A stretch of 64,000 bases of DNA, taken from positions 9,556,062 to 9,620,061 of the forward strand of contig NC_035178.2 of the NCBI RefSeq assembly GCF_001659605.2. Reading direction: 5' to 3'. How positions within the stretch are numbered: the first letter of the stretch is position 1; the number at the start of each line of letters is the position of its first letter. Both the position numbers and the translations under genes were made by a program. This document shows positions 24,310 to 36,046 of this stretch, in pieces. Under the pieces are notes generated by a model. That model worked only from the letters and a program-made list of their open reading frames with translations, was not told where the DNA came from and did not search any database. This DNA comes from Manihot esculenta. Its lineage: Eukaryota; Streptophyta; Magnoliopsida; Malpighiales; Euphorbiaceae.

Positions 24310-24768
24310 CAAACTATTTAGTAGTTTTTGCTAGCTTATTATAAGTTATCATAATTCGCTTTTCTCAAGCGATATGGAAAGCTATACACAATCCAAAATT
24401 TCTCTCAAAAACACCATTAGAAGATGATATTGGGTCAACTACTAATGGATTAAGCAAGTTTGATGAGGTAAATGAAAAACTTGAGTCATTTTAACAAGAG
24501 ATGAATAAGCTGATAAAAGGTAAAGTTATTGCTATCGTAAACACACGGTAAATACATACTCGACTCATGCATTATACAGTCCATTTTTCTGTTCAGAGCA
24601 ATGTTAACACATTTTCTTTGATCTGTTGTGATATGATAAAAAACGTGAAGTATGGATTATTGACACTGGTGCATCAAATTACATTATACCATATAAACAT
24701 TTCATGTCATGTATCTCCTCTGTTATCTTGCCTATAACAGTGTGCTTGCCAAATGGTTTCAGTACGAG
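24310..24768 (+). pseudogene. Ty1/copia polyprotein remnant, gag end and protease
   Basis: Broken reading frames resemble the end of a copia gag (around FLSKTPLEDDIGSTTNGLSK) and the aspartic protease with WIIDTGASNYI near 24650-24690. An in-frame TAA interrupts the gag part at about 24492. The sequence is cut at 24768 by a solo LTR and resumes at 27214 in the same orientation. Compared with the gypsy elements it is old and heavily mutated. Confidence 0.75.
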
Positions 24769-24942
24769 TGTAATACCCGGCTAGACTCCGGTATCGGAAT
24801 TCCTACCGTCCGGTGGAATCTTGGATGTCGGAAACCTCTAGAAGGGTAAAATCATGTTTTCATAAAATGTTTTAATGTATTTTATATTTTAAGTAAGAAA
24901 GAAACTGAGTTTTGAATGAAAAAGACCATGGAGGCATTTCCA

Positions 24943-25163
24943 GGTTCGGCCGCCGAACCTCAAGTTCGGCTGCCGAACTTTAAGTTCGGCCGCCGAACCT
25001 CAAGTTCGGCTGCCGAACTTTAAGTTCGGCCGCCGAACCTTAAGTTCGGCCGCCGAACATGGGATGGTTTAGGGGGGCAAGTTAGGCTTCCGAAAGTGGC
25101 TCAGGTTCGGCCGCCGAACCTCATGTTCGGCCGCCGAACCTCATGTTCGGCCGCCGAACTTGC
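24943..25163 (+). repeat. 20-bp phased array of TTCGGCCGCCGAA palindromes
   Basis: Copies of the 13-bp near-palindrome TTCGGC(C/T)GCCGAA begin at 24945, 24965, 24985, 25005, 25025 and 25045, and again at 25106, 25126 and 25146. The spacing is exactly 20 bp within each block. Spacers are CCTCAAG- or CTTTAAG-like. The array lies about 70-270 bp upstream of the TATA box. Each full copy contains GCCGCC, the core bound by plant ERF transcription factors. Confidence 0.9.
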
Positions 25164-25212
25164 ATGAGTTTTGGAGGCACTTTAGGCTTCCGAAGGTGGT
25201 CTAGCCAGCCCT

Positions 25213-25221
25213 TATAAAAGG
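25213..25221 (+). promoter_or_regulatory. TATA box of the solo LTR
   Basis: TATAAAAGG lies about 445 bp inside the LTR, just after TAGCCAGCCCT, which corresponds to the sequence before the TATA box in sister LTRs. The phased palindrome array lies immediately upstream, so this could be a complete promoter even without an element body. Confidence 0.65.
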
Positions 25222-27208
25222 GCTTCATGGCCGAAACGGGCGAGCTTTCTCCCCTATTTTCGGCCAACAGTGAGTCCATGCTCTCCCATGGTTGATTTTT
25301 GATGTCTTTCCTCAAATCTTTCGGGTTTTAACAAGTTTTATCTTGGTTTGAAGATATTTGAGCAAAAAAAGAGTGAAGTTGGTAACTTGGAGACTCCAGG
25401 AGCTCGATCTCTCCCATCTCCGAGTTGGATCGCCTCTCCTCTCGATCTCCAAGAGGTAAGAGTAGATCCTTAGCTCATTTCATGTTTTAAACAAGTTTTA
25501 TGAAAGTTTGTGGGGGTAGAAATGCATGTTTAGGTTAATATTGAGTTTTTGGTTAATGTTGAGAATATGGACAATGTGTGTTGTATATGTATGTTTGATG
25601 TGTTTTAGTTAGGGTTTAGGATAGTTTGAGGCCCCTATGAGCTTATGTATGTGTGTTTGCATGTTGTGGAAGTGTTGGTTTTGAGTTGGAAGGTGTTGGG
25701 AGGCAAATGTGCATTGTGGAGGCTGAGTTCTGCCCATTGGAAGAACTCAGGTTCGGCAGCCGAATGGACTTTCGGCCGCCGAACCTGGCTGTGGAGGCAA
25801 GCCTTTGGCTGCCGAACCCTGCCCCAAAAGAGGACTTTCGGCTCTGGAAGGGAGTTTCGGCCGCCGAAGGTGCCACCAAACATGTATGAGTTTCGTCTCT
25901 GGAGGAACCTTCGGCTGCCGAAGGTGCATGACTTTCGGCTTTGGAGGGACTTTCGGCCGCCGAACCTGCCGCCGAAAGTGCCATGTTCAGCCTTTGCATG
26001 ATTTCCATGATTGTTTTAAGGTGTTTTAGGGGGGTTTTTGGAGAGTATTTTAGAGTCATGTTCGTGTTTGTTTGGTCCCTCATTTGAGTCCACCTGTGTA
26101 GGTTCAGACCCGAGGAACCGAGGACCCCAGCAGTGAGACAGCTGCTTCAGTATCTTGTCAGAGCTAGCCAGAGGTGAGTAGAATGACTCTTTATGTTTCA
26201 AAGTAAATAATGAAAGTTTTAGCATGATTCACGCATCATGAATGCCATGAGATATATTATGATGCTTGCATTAGAATTCACGAATATGTTGCATTGCATA
26301 TTATGTTGTTGATGTGGATGAATGTTGGATGATCCTTTAGCCCGCACTATGTTATGATATGATATGAGATAGTGATGATACGTTATGAAAGACCAGTGAG
26401 GCCCATTCTATGCCCCTGGCACTATGTAAGAGAAAGACCAGTGAGGCCCATTCTACGCCCCTGGCACTATGTAAGAGAAAGACCAGTGAAGCCCATTCTA
26501 CGCCCCTGGCATATTGGAATGTTATGTCATGTTAATGTAAGAGAAAGACTAGTGAGACCCATTCTACGCCCCTAGCACTATTGGAATGTGTTGTGGGCTA
26601 TTGGTGACAAGTTCATCCTTAATGTGATTTGTTTGTGATGTGATGCATTTCATGAAAGCATGAACTTTAATTATAATGTTTTATTATTCTGCTCACTGGG
26701 CTCTAGTAGCTCACCCCCTTTCCCTTAATCCCCCAGGTTTGCAGGTACGGGATAGATCAGGAAATCAAGAGTAAAGATATGTTTTATGTAATAGTTAGCT
26801 GTGGACATGAGAAAGACATTGTAATGTAAAGTACAATAATGTAATGTAATGATGAGATTGAGGTTTAGAGTTGTGCTTAACCCTAGTATGTTGGTTAATC
26901 CCTTTGTTCATGATCTATAAAATGTTTTATCACTGTTTATGTAAACCAAACTTATTATATGTTATGTTACCCTATTGGAGCATTGATGAGGACTCCAATG
27001 TGAGGTTGATGGTTATGCTTATGAGTTGTGCATGCACAGGTTAAGTTTGGTAAATGAATGAGAAATTTCAAAATTTTTATGTATATGTTGATCATGTATG
27101 GGATTTAACAGGTATATAGGGTGTATGTTAGACTTGCTACGGGTCCCGGCGACCTTAAGCCGATCTGGATCCTAGCGCCGGTAGCGGTCCGATTTTCGGG
27201 TCATTACA

Positions 27209-28995
27209 ACGAGAGTCGCTCATACTGCCACTATTACCTTACAAAAAGCTTAAAATTGTTAGATGTGCTTCTGATTCTTGATTTCACTTTAAACCTATTA
27301 TCAGTACCAAAACTCCTCTAAGATACTTATTTAACTTTACGACTTTGTTTGACTTATTGCTTCTTTTAGAATTAGAGGACTAACTCTATAATAGCTGTTG
27401 GAAGAATAGTCAATGGCTTATACATTCTTGATAATACTAGTTTATATAATTTGACTATTCAGTACTTTCTTGATTCTATTTGTAATATTCTTTATTCCAG
27501 TCTCACTATAAATACCAGTGTCTTTACTTATCATAATAAAGAGACTAATTCCTTTACTAATTCAATGATAAAGGTTCATTTCTCTATTTTACATGCTAGA
27601 CTAAGTGATTCTTCATGACATAAGATATCTTATATTCTTGAATTTCAGAAGCTTGTTGATAAAGGCTACACTTGCTCTTTATGTCCTTTGGACAAATTAG
27701 CTAGGTTACCGTTTCATGACAATATTAGTGTCACATCTCATCCTTTTAACCTCATTCATACCTATGGGGATCCTTTTCTGTCTCTTCCTTTACAGGTGTT
27801 AAATTTCTTATTACTATTGTTGATGATAAGACTAAAGTAACCTGAACTTATATGATTAAATTCAAAGATCAAACCTATTTTGTTTTACAATACTTAATTG
27901 AATATGTTGAAACACAGTTTGACAGCAAAATTAAAGTCATAAGAAGTGACAATGGGGGAGAGTTTGTTAATGAAAAGTGCCTTCAATTGTTTGTTTCTAA
28001 AGGCATAATTCACCAAACCATATGCCTTTATACACCACAGCAGAATGGTGTAGTTGAGATTAAGCATAAACATATTTTAAACATAGCGAGAGCTATTAAG
28101 TTTTAAACCAAATTTTTAAAGACATATTGGTCTGAGTGCATCTTAGCTGCCACCTACCTTCTTAATAGGATACTAGTTAAGAAACTTGGTTGGCTCACTC
28201 CTTTTGAAGCCTTATTTCATGAGCCTCCCAAGTATGATCATTTGAGAACCATAGATTGTCTTGGTTTCATGAGTCATTTTTCCTTTTGCTAAAAAAACTA
28301 TCATGTCAACCCTCTATTGAGTCTGTTCCCATTCTTGTTATCCTGTGACAATAATAGTGTGTACTCAATTGCATGTAATAATATTAATGCTTCTGACACA
28401 AGTTTGCCTTCTTCTGTGCATACTCTACCATCACCTCCCATTGCATAGCTTCCTTCTCTTGAGGCTTATGATCATCCTCCACTCCAAAGAAGGAGCAATG
28501 AGATACATCATAAACCTCAATGGATGAAAGAATTTGTTGATAATCACTTCTCCATAATACCATCACATCACTTATCAATTAATTTTACTTCTTCTCATCA
28601 TACTCATCTACATTCTGTATCCAAAATTCATGAATCTTGAACTTTTCATCAAGCTTCAACTGATTCCAATTGGATTGAGGCCATGAATCAAGAGTTGTTA
28701 GCTCTTGAAAAAAATGGCACTTGGGTGCTCACATCCTTACAAAAAGGAAAGAATCTGTTCTAAGTGGTTCTATAAGGTTAAAGTTAAACCTAATGGGTGA
28801 TTGAAAGATTTAAAGCTCGGCTTATGGCCAAGGGCGATAATCAAATGGAAGGTTTGGACTTTAAGGAGAGATGATCTCCTATGGTAAAAATTGTTACTGT
28901 TAGAATCTTCATTTCTTTAGCCATTTCTTATAATTGGTCCATATTTTAGCTTGACATGAATAATACTTTTTTACATAGTTTTTTAAAAGAAGAAG
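27209..28995 (+). pseudogene. Ty1/copia polyprotein remnant, integrase and start of reverse transcriptase
   Basis: The copia frame resumes after the ACGAG duplication with a segment ending NLLSVPKLL. It continues through an integrase zinc-finger remnant (CSLCPLDKLARLPFH) and an integrase core (VIRSDNGGEF near 27930-27965, and YTPQQNGVVE near 28030-28055). It reaches the beginning of the reverse transcriptase (EAMNQELLALEKNGTWVL, about 28680-28732). Several stops and frameshifts are present. The homology ends abruptly near 28995 (LKEEV), before the catalytic reverse transcriptase motif. Neither copia LTR is visible. Confidence 0.8.
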
Positions 28996-30701
28996 TGATA
29001 GAGCACAATTTTAGTACATATATTGCCCTATTCTCAGCATTGATTTGAATATTTTCTGATTAATTTTGTGTTTCTTAGTGTTTTTTCATAGAAAAGCATA
29101 GAAGAGGTGGATTTGATAAAAAGGGTGAGAAATTGTTGAACATGACTTGACCAACGATTTAGGCAAACTTGCCAGTTGATCATGTTTTGCAGAACTAGTA
29201 TTTACTCAGATTCTCTACTGAGCTGATAATATTCCAGTTAAAATATTGGAGCAGAGATTTGTTTAAACCTCTGGGCAAGTCAGCAACCTGCGCCAAAACT
29301 CGACAAAGAGCGGAAAATTGATTGAAGATTTGAAATAAAAAATCAGATCTCATCATTTAAACCCGTTGGATCTCATGCAATCTTTCCTCCTTAAGTGCAG
29401 CGTGATACCTTCCATGAATCAAGAAATCTCCTCCCAAACGAAACAAATTAAAAAGATCTCCAATCAAAGCAATTAAAAATCTCATATTTTTAGGAATGTT
29501 TAGTGTAGATTTTGCCAGGGTTCAGCCTCTATATAATCCTGCTTGAGTGAACAGCCAACATCTCTTCTTCTTCAGTCGTTTTCTTGTCTTCTCTTTTCTT
29601 TTGTGTTTTTTCTTAAGCCATGTGTGCCTAAACTCTTTATATCTAGTTGGAGTTAGGTTGAAATTTCAGTTTTTTCAAGAATTGTGAGATCTAAACATCA
29701 TTGTTCATTCTTTATTCTTTGAATATTTATGCAATTTCAATTTTTATTATCATTATTGCTTTATTATTTGATCAATATGGCCCATTATTTATATTTTCAA
29801 AGTGATATATCGTTAGTTTGGATACTTGAAATCCGTAATTACTTGAAGTATTCAACAACAAGTAACAATTAAGGAATTGCATGATCTAGCTTACACTCAC
29901 CATGTGGTTTTGAAGCTCTCTAATTCTTAAGGCGGTTGATAAATCAAATCTAATAGACGTTCTTTGGATTGTTTGTTGTCTACGGTTAATTAGTGAACAT
30001 TTTCTAATTAATTTAGACCTAAAGAGAGATTAGTTATGAAGAGTGTCTTCCATAACTAGAACTAATTTATTGAAATGAATAAAGATATTTTTGTTGACTC
30101 CCTTAATTATACATATCAATAAATTAGTATTGCAGAATTTATAAAACAAGAAAATTTACTAAAGATATCTAGATTAATGATAATACAAGCAAATCTGCTA
30201 TTGTCTTTGGAAAATTTAATTCTTGTAACTCTTTGAGTTTATGGAAAAAAGAAAACTCGACTTCAATATTTTAAAATCTTAGGATTACTTTTATTTAAAA
30301 TTCTATTCGTAATTATATTAAATTAGGTCCAAGAGAAGAAAAGCTATCTTCGTAAGATATTCTAAAAAATAAAAGACTTATATTTATTGGTGAATAATAT
30401 AGTAGCTCGATAACTGATTTTGAATAATAAGATGTCAGGTTTTTAGAGAATAAGTTTCCTAAATAAAATGGGATAGATCAAAACTTTTCTCTATGTAAAT
30501 TAAGGACTAAATTACTTCCGCTATATAATTTGAAATGTAGTATTTTCTTAATGAGAATATTTCAAAGCATATTTATAAAGATATAAAATTATTCTTAGTG
30601 TCCTTGCAACACTATTCCTTGACAGGAGAAAAGTCTAAATCACAAAGAGATATGATAATGATCCAATATTGAGAAACAAACGTAAGCACATGTAATTAAG
30701 T
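28996..30701. other. Non-coding stretch, possibly an old LTR
   Basis: No credible coding frame was found. The copia homology stops exactly where the sequence TGATAGAGCACAATTTTAG begins. Downstream are CTCTATATAATCC (about 29528), a pyrimidine-rich stretch at 29565-29610 and an AT-rich tail. This resembles the U3-TATA-R layout of an LTR, but I found no second copy, target duplication or internal region. From about 30100 to 30700 it is simply AT-rich intergenic DNA. Confidence 0.3.
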
Positions 30702-32460
30702 TTAATCCAAAGCCAATTGCTCGAGCACTAATGATGTAACATACTGCTTCATGCTTGATGCATCGGTGAAGTAATCGATACGTTTGTTGTAAATAAATTC
30801 TAACGTACATCCAAGGTAGAGGTAATACTTGAGTAGAGCTCTCGACACACCACTTGCCTCCATATACTCCTCATTCATGTTCTTCCATGCATTTTCACAC
30901 ATTTTCTTAATTTCTTCTATTTCCTTCTCTCGCGACACACCGTATTCATTCACATAGCAATCCACACCTGATGGACCATCGCCCTTCTTCTCTTCATCCT
31001 TCAAAAATTAAATTATAATTAAGTTATGAATTAAAATTTTTATAATTAGAAAAAATATAAAAAAATTAAATGATTCTATTAAAAATATACCTTCCGTTTA
31101 GTTATATCATTTATTAGACGGGAAAGTAACTTGACAGACTTGACAATTTTTGGATTGCTTTCTACCCATTCATATTCCTTATTTCCTACAATATTTTCCA
31201 GTCTGATGAAGGATATTGCTGGAATTGCACCATGGCCACTAGTGTATAGTCCATTGTGCATGAACTCGTAGAAAGGTGGTACATAACCATCGTTGAACCA
31301 TTGTGCCTCGACAAAGTATCCCTTCACCATCTCTTTCAACTATTTATAATAATATCAAAGTAAGAAATTACATAAAAATACTTGAATTTTTAATATTGTC
31401 AATGGTAAGATAAAAATAAATAGATGTTAGAGAGTATAATATACAATAATATAAATCCAAGACACATAATATATTGATGGGATTTACATCCCTGTTTTGT
31501 ATCTCTTTCAACTAAGGAAGATTTTTCTTACAAATCTTAATTACCTTCTCTTTGGCGTAAGAGGTTCGATAGCCAAAATTCTCTAATTCGCCATTATTCT
31601 CTATTTCATCAAAAAATTTCAAGATAAATATGTAAAGAACTTTCATATAATCTGGCAGCTTATTAATTTCACCAATATTCCACTTGAAAAGTTAGAATAA
31701 AATAAAAATGTTAGAAACTATACACAAACAATTTTTAGCCATTGAATTGGGTAGTTTAAACTATTTTCTTATGCGTACAACCTTTCAATTGCAGCAGTAA
31801 AAGTTTGAAGTTCATCAATTGTTCCATATGCATCGTATGTATCATCTATCAGTGTTAACAACTGTATATACTTAGCCAACATCAATCGTGAAAGAGCATA
31901 TTGAGGCTCGAAATGAATTCCGACTGCCCACATATAGCTCTCTGCAATTCTATCTCTTATGTATGGAAGCTTTTCTACAAGATTTAAATCTTTCCACCAC
32001 CTGTAATATATAAATTGTCAAATTAAAATATAATAATGCATGATACTTGTTTATATGCATGTGCATGCTGCATGGAACAAATTAAAACATACCTTGAGAG
32101 TGATGCTAGCTCTTGTTTATATAATAGTTGCAGTCGAATAAAATCCAGCTTTGCAAATTTGAGAAGAGATTCATCTCGTGACTCTTCTCCTTCATAAAAG
32201 CATATGTATTCCCTCGCCTGTCTTCTATCTATGTCATGGTGGTTTGGCTGCCGCAAAGCTTTTCTTACATGATTTGCAACATGAGGGCTTATTTGTGGAA
32301 TTAAGATTTCCAATTGTTGCCTTGTAAAGGCAAGAGCTTCATCTAAAATGTCTTCTCATACTTAGAAATGTTGCTTCGTATAAGCTAAGAAGGCCTTTCA
32401 CATCACTGGTGATAGTTTTCTTGAACCCTCCATCTTTGTCCTTGAATTTGTTAAACACAT
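30702..32460 (-). pseudogene. Terpene synthase pseudogene (TPS-a-like), exons 3-7 only
   Basis: This is a degraded paralogue of the intact terpene synthase at 36047-38905. Recognisable exons on the minus strand are exon 3 (32460-32093), exon 4 (32000-31782, 219 bp, with RDR and the metal-binding motif DDTYD), exon 5 (31683-31545), exon 6 (31339-31091, 249 bp) and exon 7 (30998-30702, ending LEQLALD then stop). Exon 3 is 368 bp, five fewer than in the intact gene. The gap lies near 32358 and shifts the frame into TGA. The acceptor before exon 5 reads CAA rather than CAG, and the next AG would also shift the frame. Exons 1-2 are missing apart from a possible trace to about 32515. The second metal-binding motif reads NDITKRKDE, with Lys at the usual Ser/Thr position. 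Confidence 0.9.
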
Positions 32461-35400
32461 CTAATTCAAGACAACCCTCCACATCAATGTTCCTTTCTAA
32501 AATACTTCGGAATATATTTTAGGCTAATTGCTATTATTTTACATCTTAATCCAAAACTTTAATTTTTATCAATTGAGTCAACGTTTTCATTTAGGTATAA
32601 TTTTGATCAATTTTTAAAATTAAAATAAAAAATAAACAACTTAATTATTAAATATGTAGTTTATATCTTCGATACTAATAGATTTTATTTTGCAACAATA
32701 TTTATAATTAAGAATAATATGTTTACTATAAAATTTTCATAATTATTGCTATAAAATAAAATACATCGACTATCGTAGTTAGATTATTATTATCTTAATT
32801 TAAGAATTAAATATATAAGTAAACTATAATTATGTGTATGAAATTAGTATATTTTTAAAAAATAATAAAATATTACATGTGACATGCTACTTGAACTCTC
32901 ATATTTTGATTTTTAAAAATTGATCAAATTAAATTACATTCAAATGTTACTCGGCCGATTCATTCAAAATTTAAATATTTAAATTAAAATATAAAATAAC
33001 GTAAATATAATTGAGTCTTTTTTAATCAATTAGCTTTTATTTTATAGTATGCTATAACAGACATGTAGAACTAAGACCATTAAAATACAGAAACAGAAAA
33101 GTAGATGTATGATTTGTTCAATTCAACAATATGGCTTATGTCCACGAAAATTCCATGAGAAAAAGTTTAACTATAATAACGTAGAGTTAGTCTAAAGTCC
33201 CAACTTTAATGTGTTTCTCAAATTTCTCACAATTAATATTCTCGCAATAGAAAGAAAATTACAGTATTTTATACTATTTAATACCTTTCATTACTAAAAA
33301 AATCTCACAAAATATATATTTGATTTAGGATAGTAGATCTTTTCGTGAATGTAAGTGCATGTAACCCAAATTCAAATGCATGATACCATGTCCAAATTGA
33401 TCATAAATAACATAGCTTATGGGCAAATTATAGGCTTAGCATTCACGTTTCACAATTTAAGAAACATCATCATTCATATGAATGGAATAGGAGCTTCATC
33501 TAAAGATTGTATCACTATTTTTTTTTATATTTTTAGTATATCTGTGGCTGTTTTCATAAAAATAAATTGATAGTTAAAATTTCTTTGAAGAATTAATATT
33601 TAATATATTCAATAGTGTTTCATATTTAGTGATACGCAAGACAAGTAATACATAGCTGAGGAGTTGTTAATAGATGAGGAACAACAACTCGTAATCAGAA
33701 AGAAACAATGAGTTATTAGAAAAAATCTCAGTTTCCTATATAATTATATCAAGTTATAATTAATTAACCATTTATATATAAGAAAAGCAAAGGAATCGTA
33801 TTGATTTCATTATTTTTTAAGTTTCAAGTAGTAAAAATATAAAACACTAATCATAATTATTAAATCATATTAAAATAAATTAATAATTTTAATTTAATAG
33901 TGTGACAGTTATTTTTTTAATAATTAATTTGAATTCTTTGCAGACTCTTATGTTTTACAATTATATTTCATTTTATAATGGGAAGTCAAATGAACTTAAA
34001 AAAAATAAATATGAAAGCCGCCATTGACCTCCATTTTGTGTGATTATTTAAAAAAAATTAAATAAATTGTTTCAAAAAAATTATGCATGATTTACTTTTT
34101 TTTTAATGAAAATTTTATTAATTAAAAAAATAATTCTATTCATTTTAAATAATAAAATTGATTGAAAATAATTAAATGAAATTTTTATAAAATTTTTTAT
34201 TTAAAAAAATAAAGCAATATTATATTTTAAAATTTATATAATAATGCTAACGAATATAAATTTATTGTCTTAATGCTATTAATAATATTTTAAAATTAAT
34301 ATAAAAAATTTAATTTTTTATCATATATAATAATATATTTTAATTAATAATGTATTTTATTTATTGGGCGTGTATTATAGTTATTATCTAATAATGAGAA
34401 TTCAATTGCATTATTAAACTTTCAATTTTTTCAACAATTTTTCTACAATAAGAAAATGATGGACACCAACTTTCTACAAATCAACTTAGGGAGGTGGATG
34501 CAGGCCAAATTTAAATAATTATATAACACAATTATAATCAATAAATTTTATGAGTTTTGATCTTAACAAACAATAAAAAGGATTCATTATTTTTGATAAA
34601 TTATATATTTTATTAATAATAAATAATCGACTTTTTTTTTTAAATGGGGATGGGGATTCGAACCTGAGATCTATCAGGTTTAATCGACTTAAATTTATGA
34701 AATCGAGAGATATCATAAATTTAAAAATAAAAAAAATTAAATAATATTTATTTAAATTAAATTTATAAAATTAATAATATAAATATATAAAATTTTATGT
34801 GGATTCTATCATATATTTATATTATGAATTTATGAGCATCCGATTTAGATAAAATTTTCTTAAGAAGTTTTACTGTGTAAAATTATTCTGAGTAATACTC
34901 ACCATTATAATATCGCATAATATTTATATAATTTACTGAGTAAAAGTTATCATATAAAATATATAAAAGGGGAATTAAATATTTAGGTTCTCCAATTTAA
35001 CAAAAACTAATTATTTAATTATTTAATTTTGAAAAATACACTAAATAGTTTTTATCTTTCAAAACAGTTAACTATTGAGTCCTTCATCTATTTCAATTAT
35101 TAGTAATATGTTAAGTAACTAAAAATATCTTTATTTTTAATTAGTATGTGTAATTTTAAATTATACCTATTTAATCTATATAATTCAAAGTATAATTATT
35201 TAATCATTAAAATTTTAAAATAATAATAATTTAAACTCTATAATTTTAAAATAAAAATTTATTTAGTCTTTATTAAAGGGGCTAAATAATTAATGGTTTG
35301 ATAAGATAATGAATATTTGATATAATTTTAAAAATAAAGAAATTAAATCATTAATTTTATTAAATTATATAAATTAAATAGTAATTTTTTTTATAAAAAA

Positions 35401-36046
35401 GTAGATCGCTATTTTAAGTAATGAAAATTATGAATCAACAAAAATGTTTTAGCCAATTAAGAATTCACATTTAATTTAATTACGATGAGTACAAAATAAA
35501 AATCTAATTTTTTTATTACATGATATTACACAATTACATTTTTTTATTTTTTTAAATATATTCGTTAGCTCTCAACACACTATTAAGTAGTAATATATTA
35601 ATAGTTATTGTGAAATTATTTTTTTAATATTTTAGATACCATTTTCATAACGATTTAAAAATTTTACGAATTATAAAATTTAATTATTTAATATATATTA
35701 TAACTTTATTTTACTCAAAAATATAGATAACAGGTTTTTAACATATGATTTGTTTTATGATTAATAAATTTAAAATTTTAGCATCAAATTTTATTAGTCT
35801 AAAATATGTAAACTATCATTTTCTGTGCAAAACAGAATACCACTAAAATCATAATTTTATTAATAAAAAACGACCATACACCTAGATCAAATCAAACCAA
35901 ATTAACATGAAAAAAAAAGCATACAAACCGAATATTAACACAACACTATATAACAAATCCTACTACCACAGCCCAGAAAGCCCAACGTGAAGTATTCCAT
36001 ATATGAATCCAAGATGAGACAGCATATGCAATTGCTGGATCCACTT
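32461..36046. other. AT-rich intergenic DNA between the two terpene synthases
   Basis: About 3.6 kb of very AT-rich DNA with many short A/T tracts and no credible gene. The missing first two exons of the neighbouring pseudogene were not found here. A GGTTCGAATCC box on the minus strand (34654-34664) beside an A-tract could be a decayed SINE or chance. The last 100 bp (35946-36046) should hold the 3' untranslated region of the intact terpene synthase. Confidence 0.6.

Larger units (their letters stand above)
24769..27208 (+). mobile_element. Solo LTR inserted in the copia remnant, with 20-bp phased palindromes
   Basis: A single 2440-bp LTR runs from TGTAATACCCGG to GGGTCATTACA. It is flanked by the perfect duplication ACGAG (24764-24768 and 27209-27213), and the copia protease frame continues across it. 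It has a TATA box at 25213. Upstream, six palindromes repeat exactly every 20 bp from 24945, then three more from 25106. Others lie at 25750-25980, and a four-copy tandem repeat lies at 26384-26580. Confidence 0.95.

Noticed and set aside
24943..25163. Regularly spaced palindromes suggesting a CRISPR array
   Set aside because: Spacers are 7 bp and nearly identical, the setting is a plant LTR, and there are no cas genes.
28345..28578. Short frames in the copia remnant read as independent genes
   Set aside because: They fall within or opposite degraded copia pol sequence and show no separate domain.
33355..33570. 71-codon open frame in the AT-rich intergenic region
   Set aside because: No recognised family, low complexity, AT-rich codon use and no paralogue or splice context. 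Probably chance.
34640..34670. GGTTCGAATCC box on the minus strand beside an A-tract, suggesting a tRNA or SINE
   Set aside because: No A box or cloverleaf could be found at the right distance and no target duplication was seen. It may be a decayed SINE, but the evidence is too thin.
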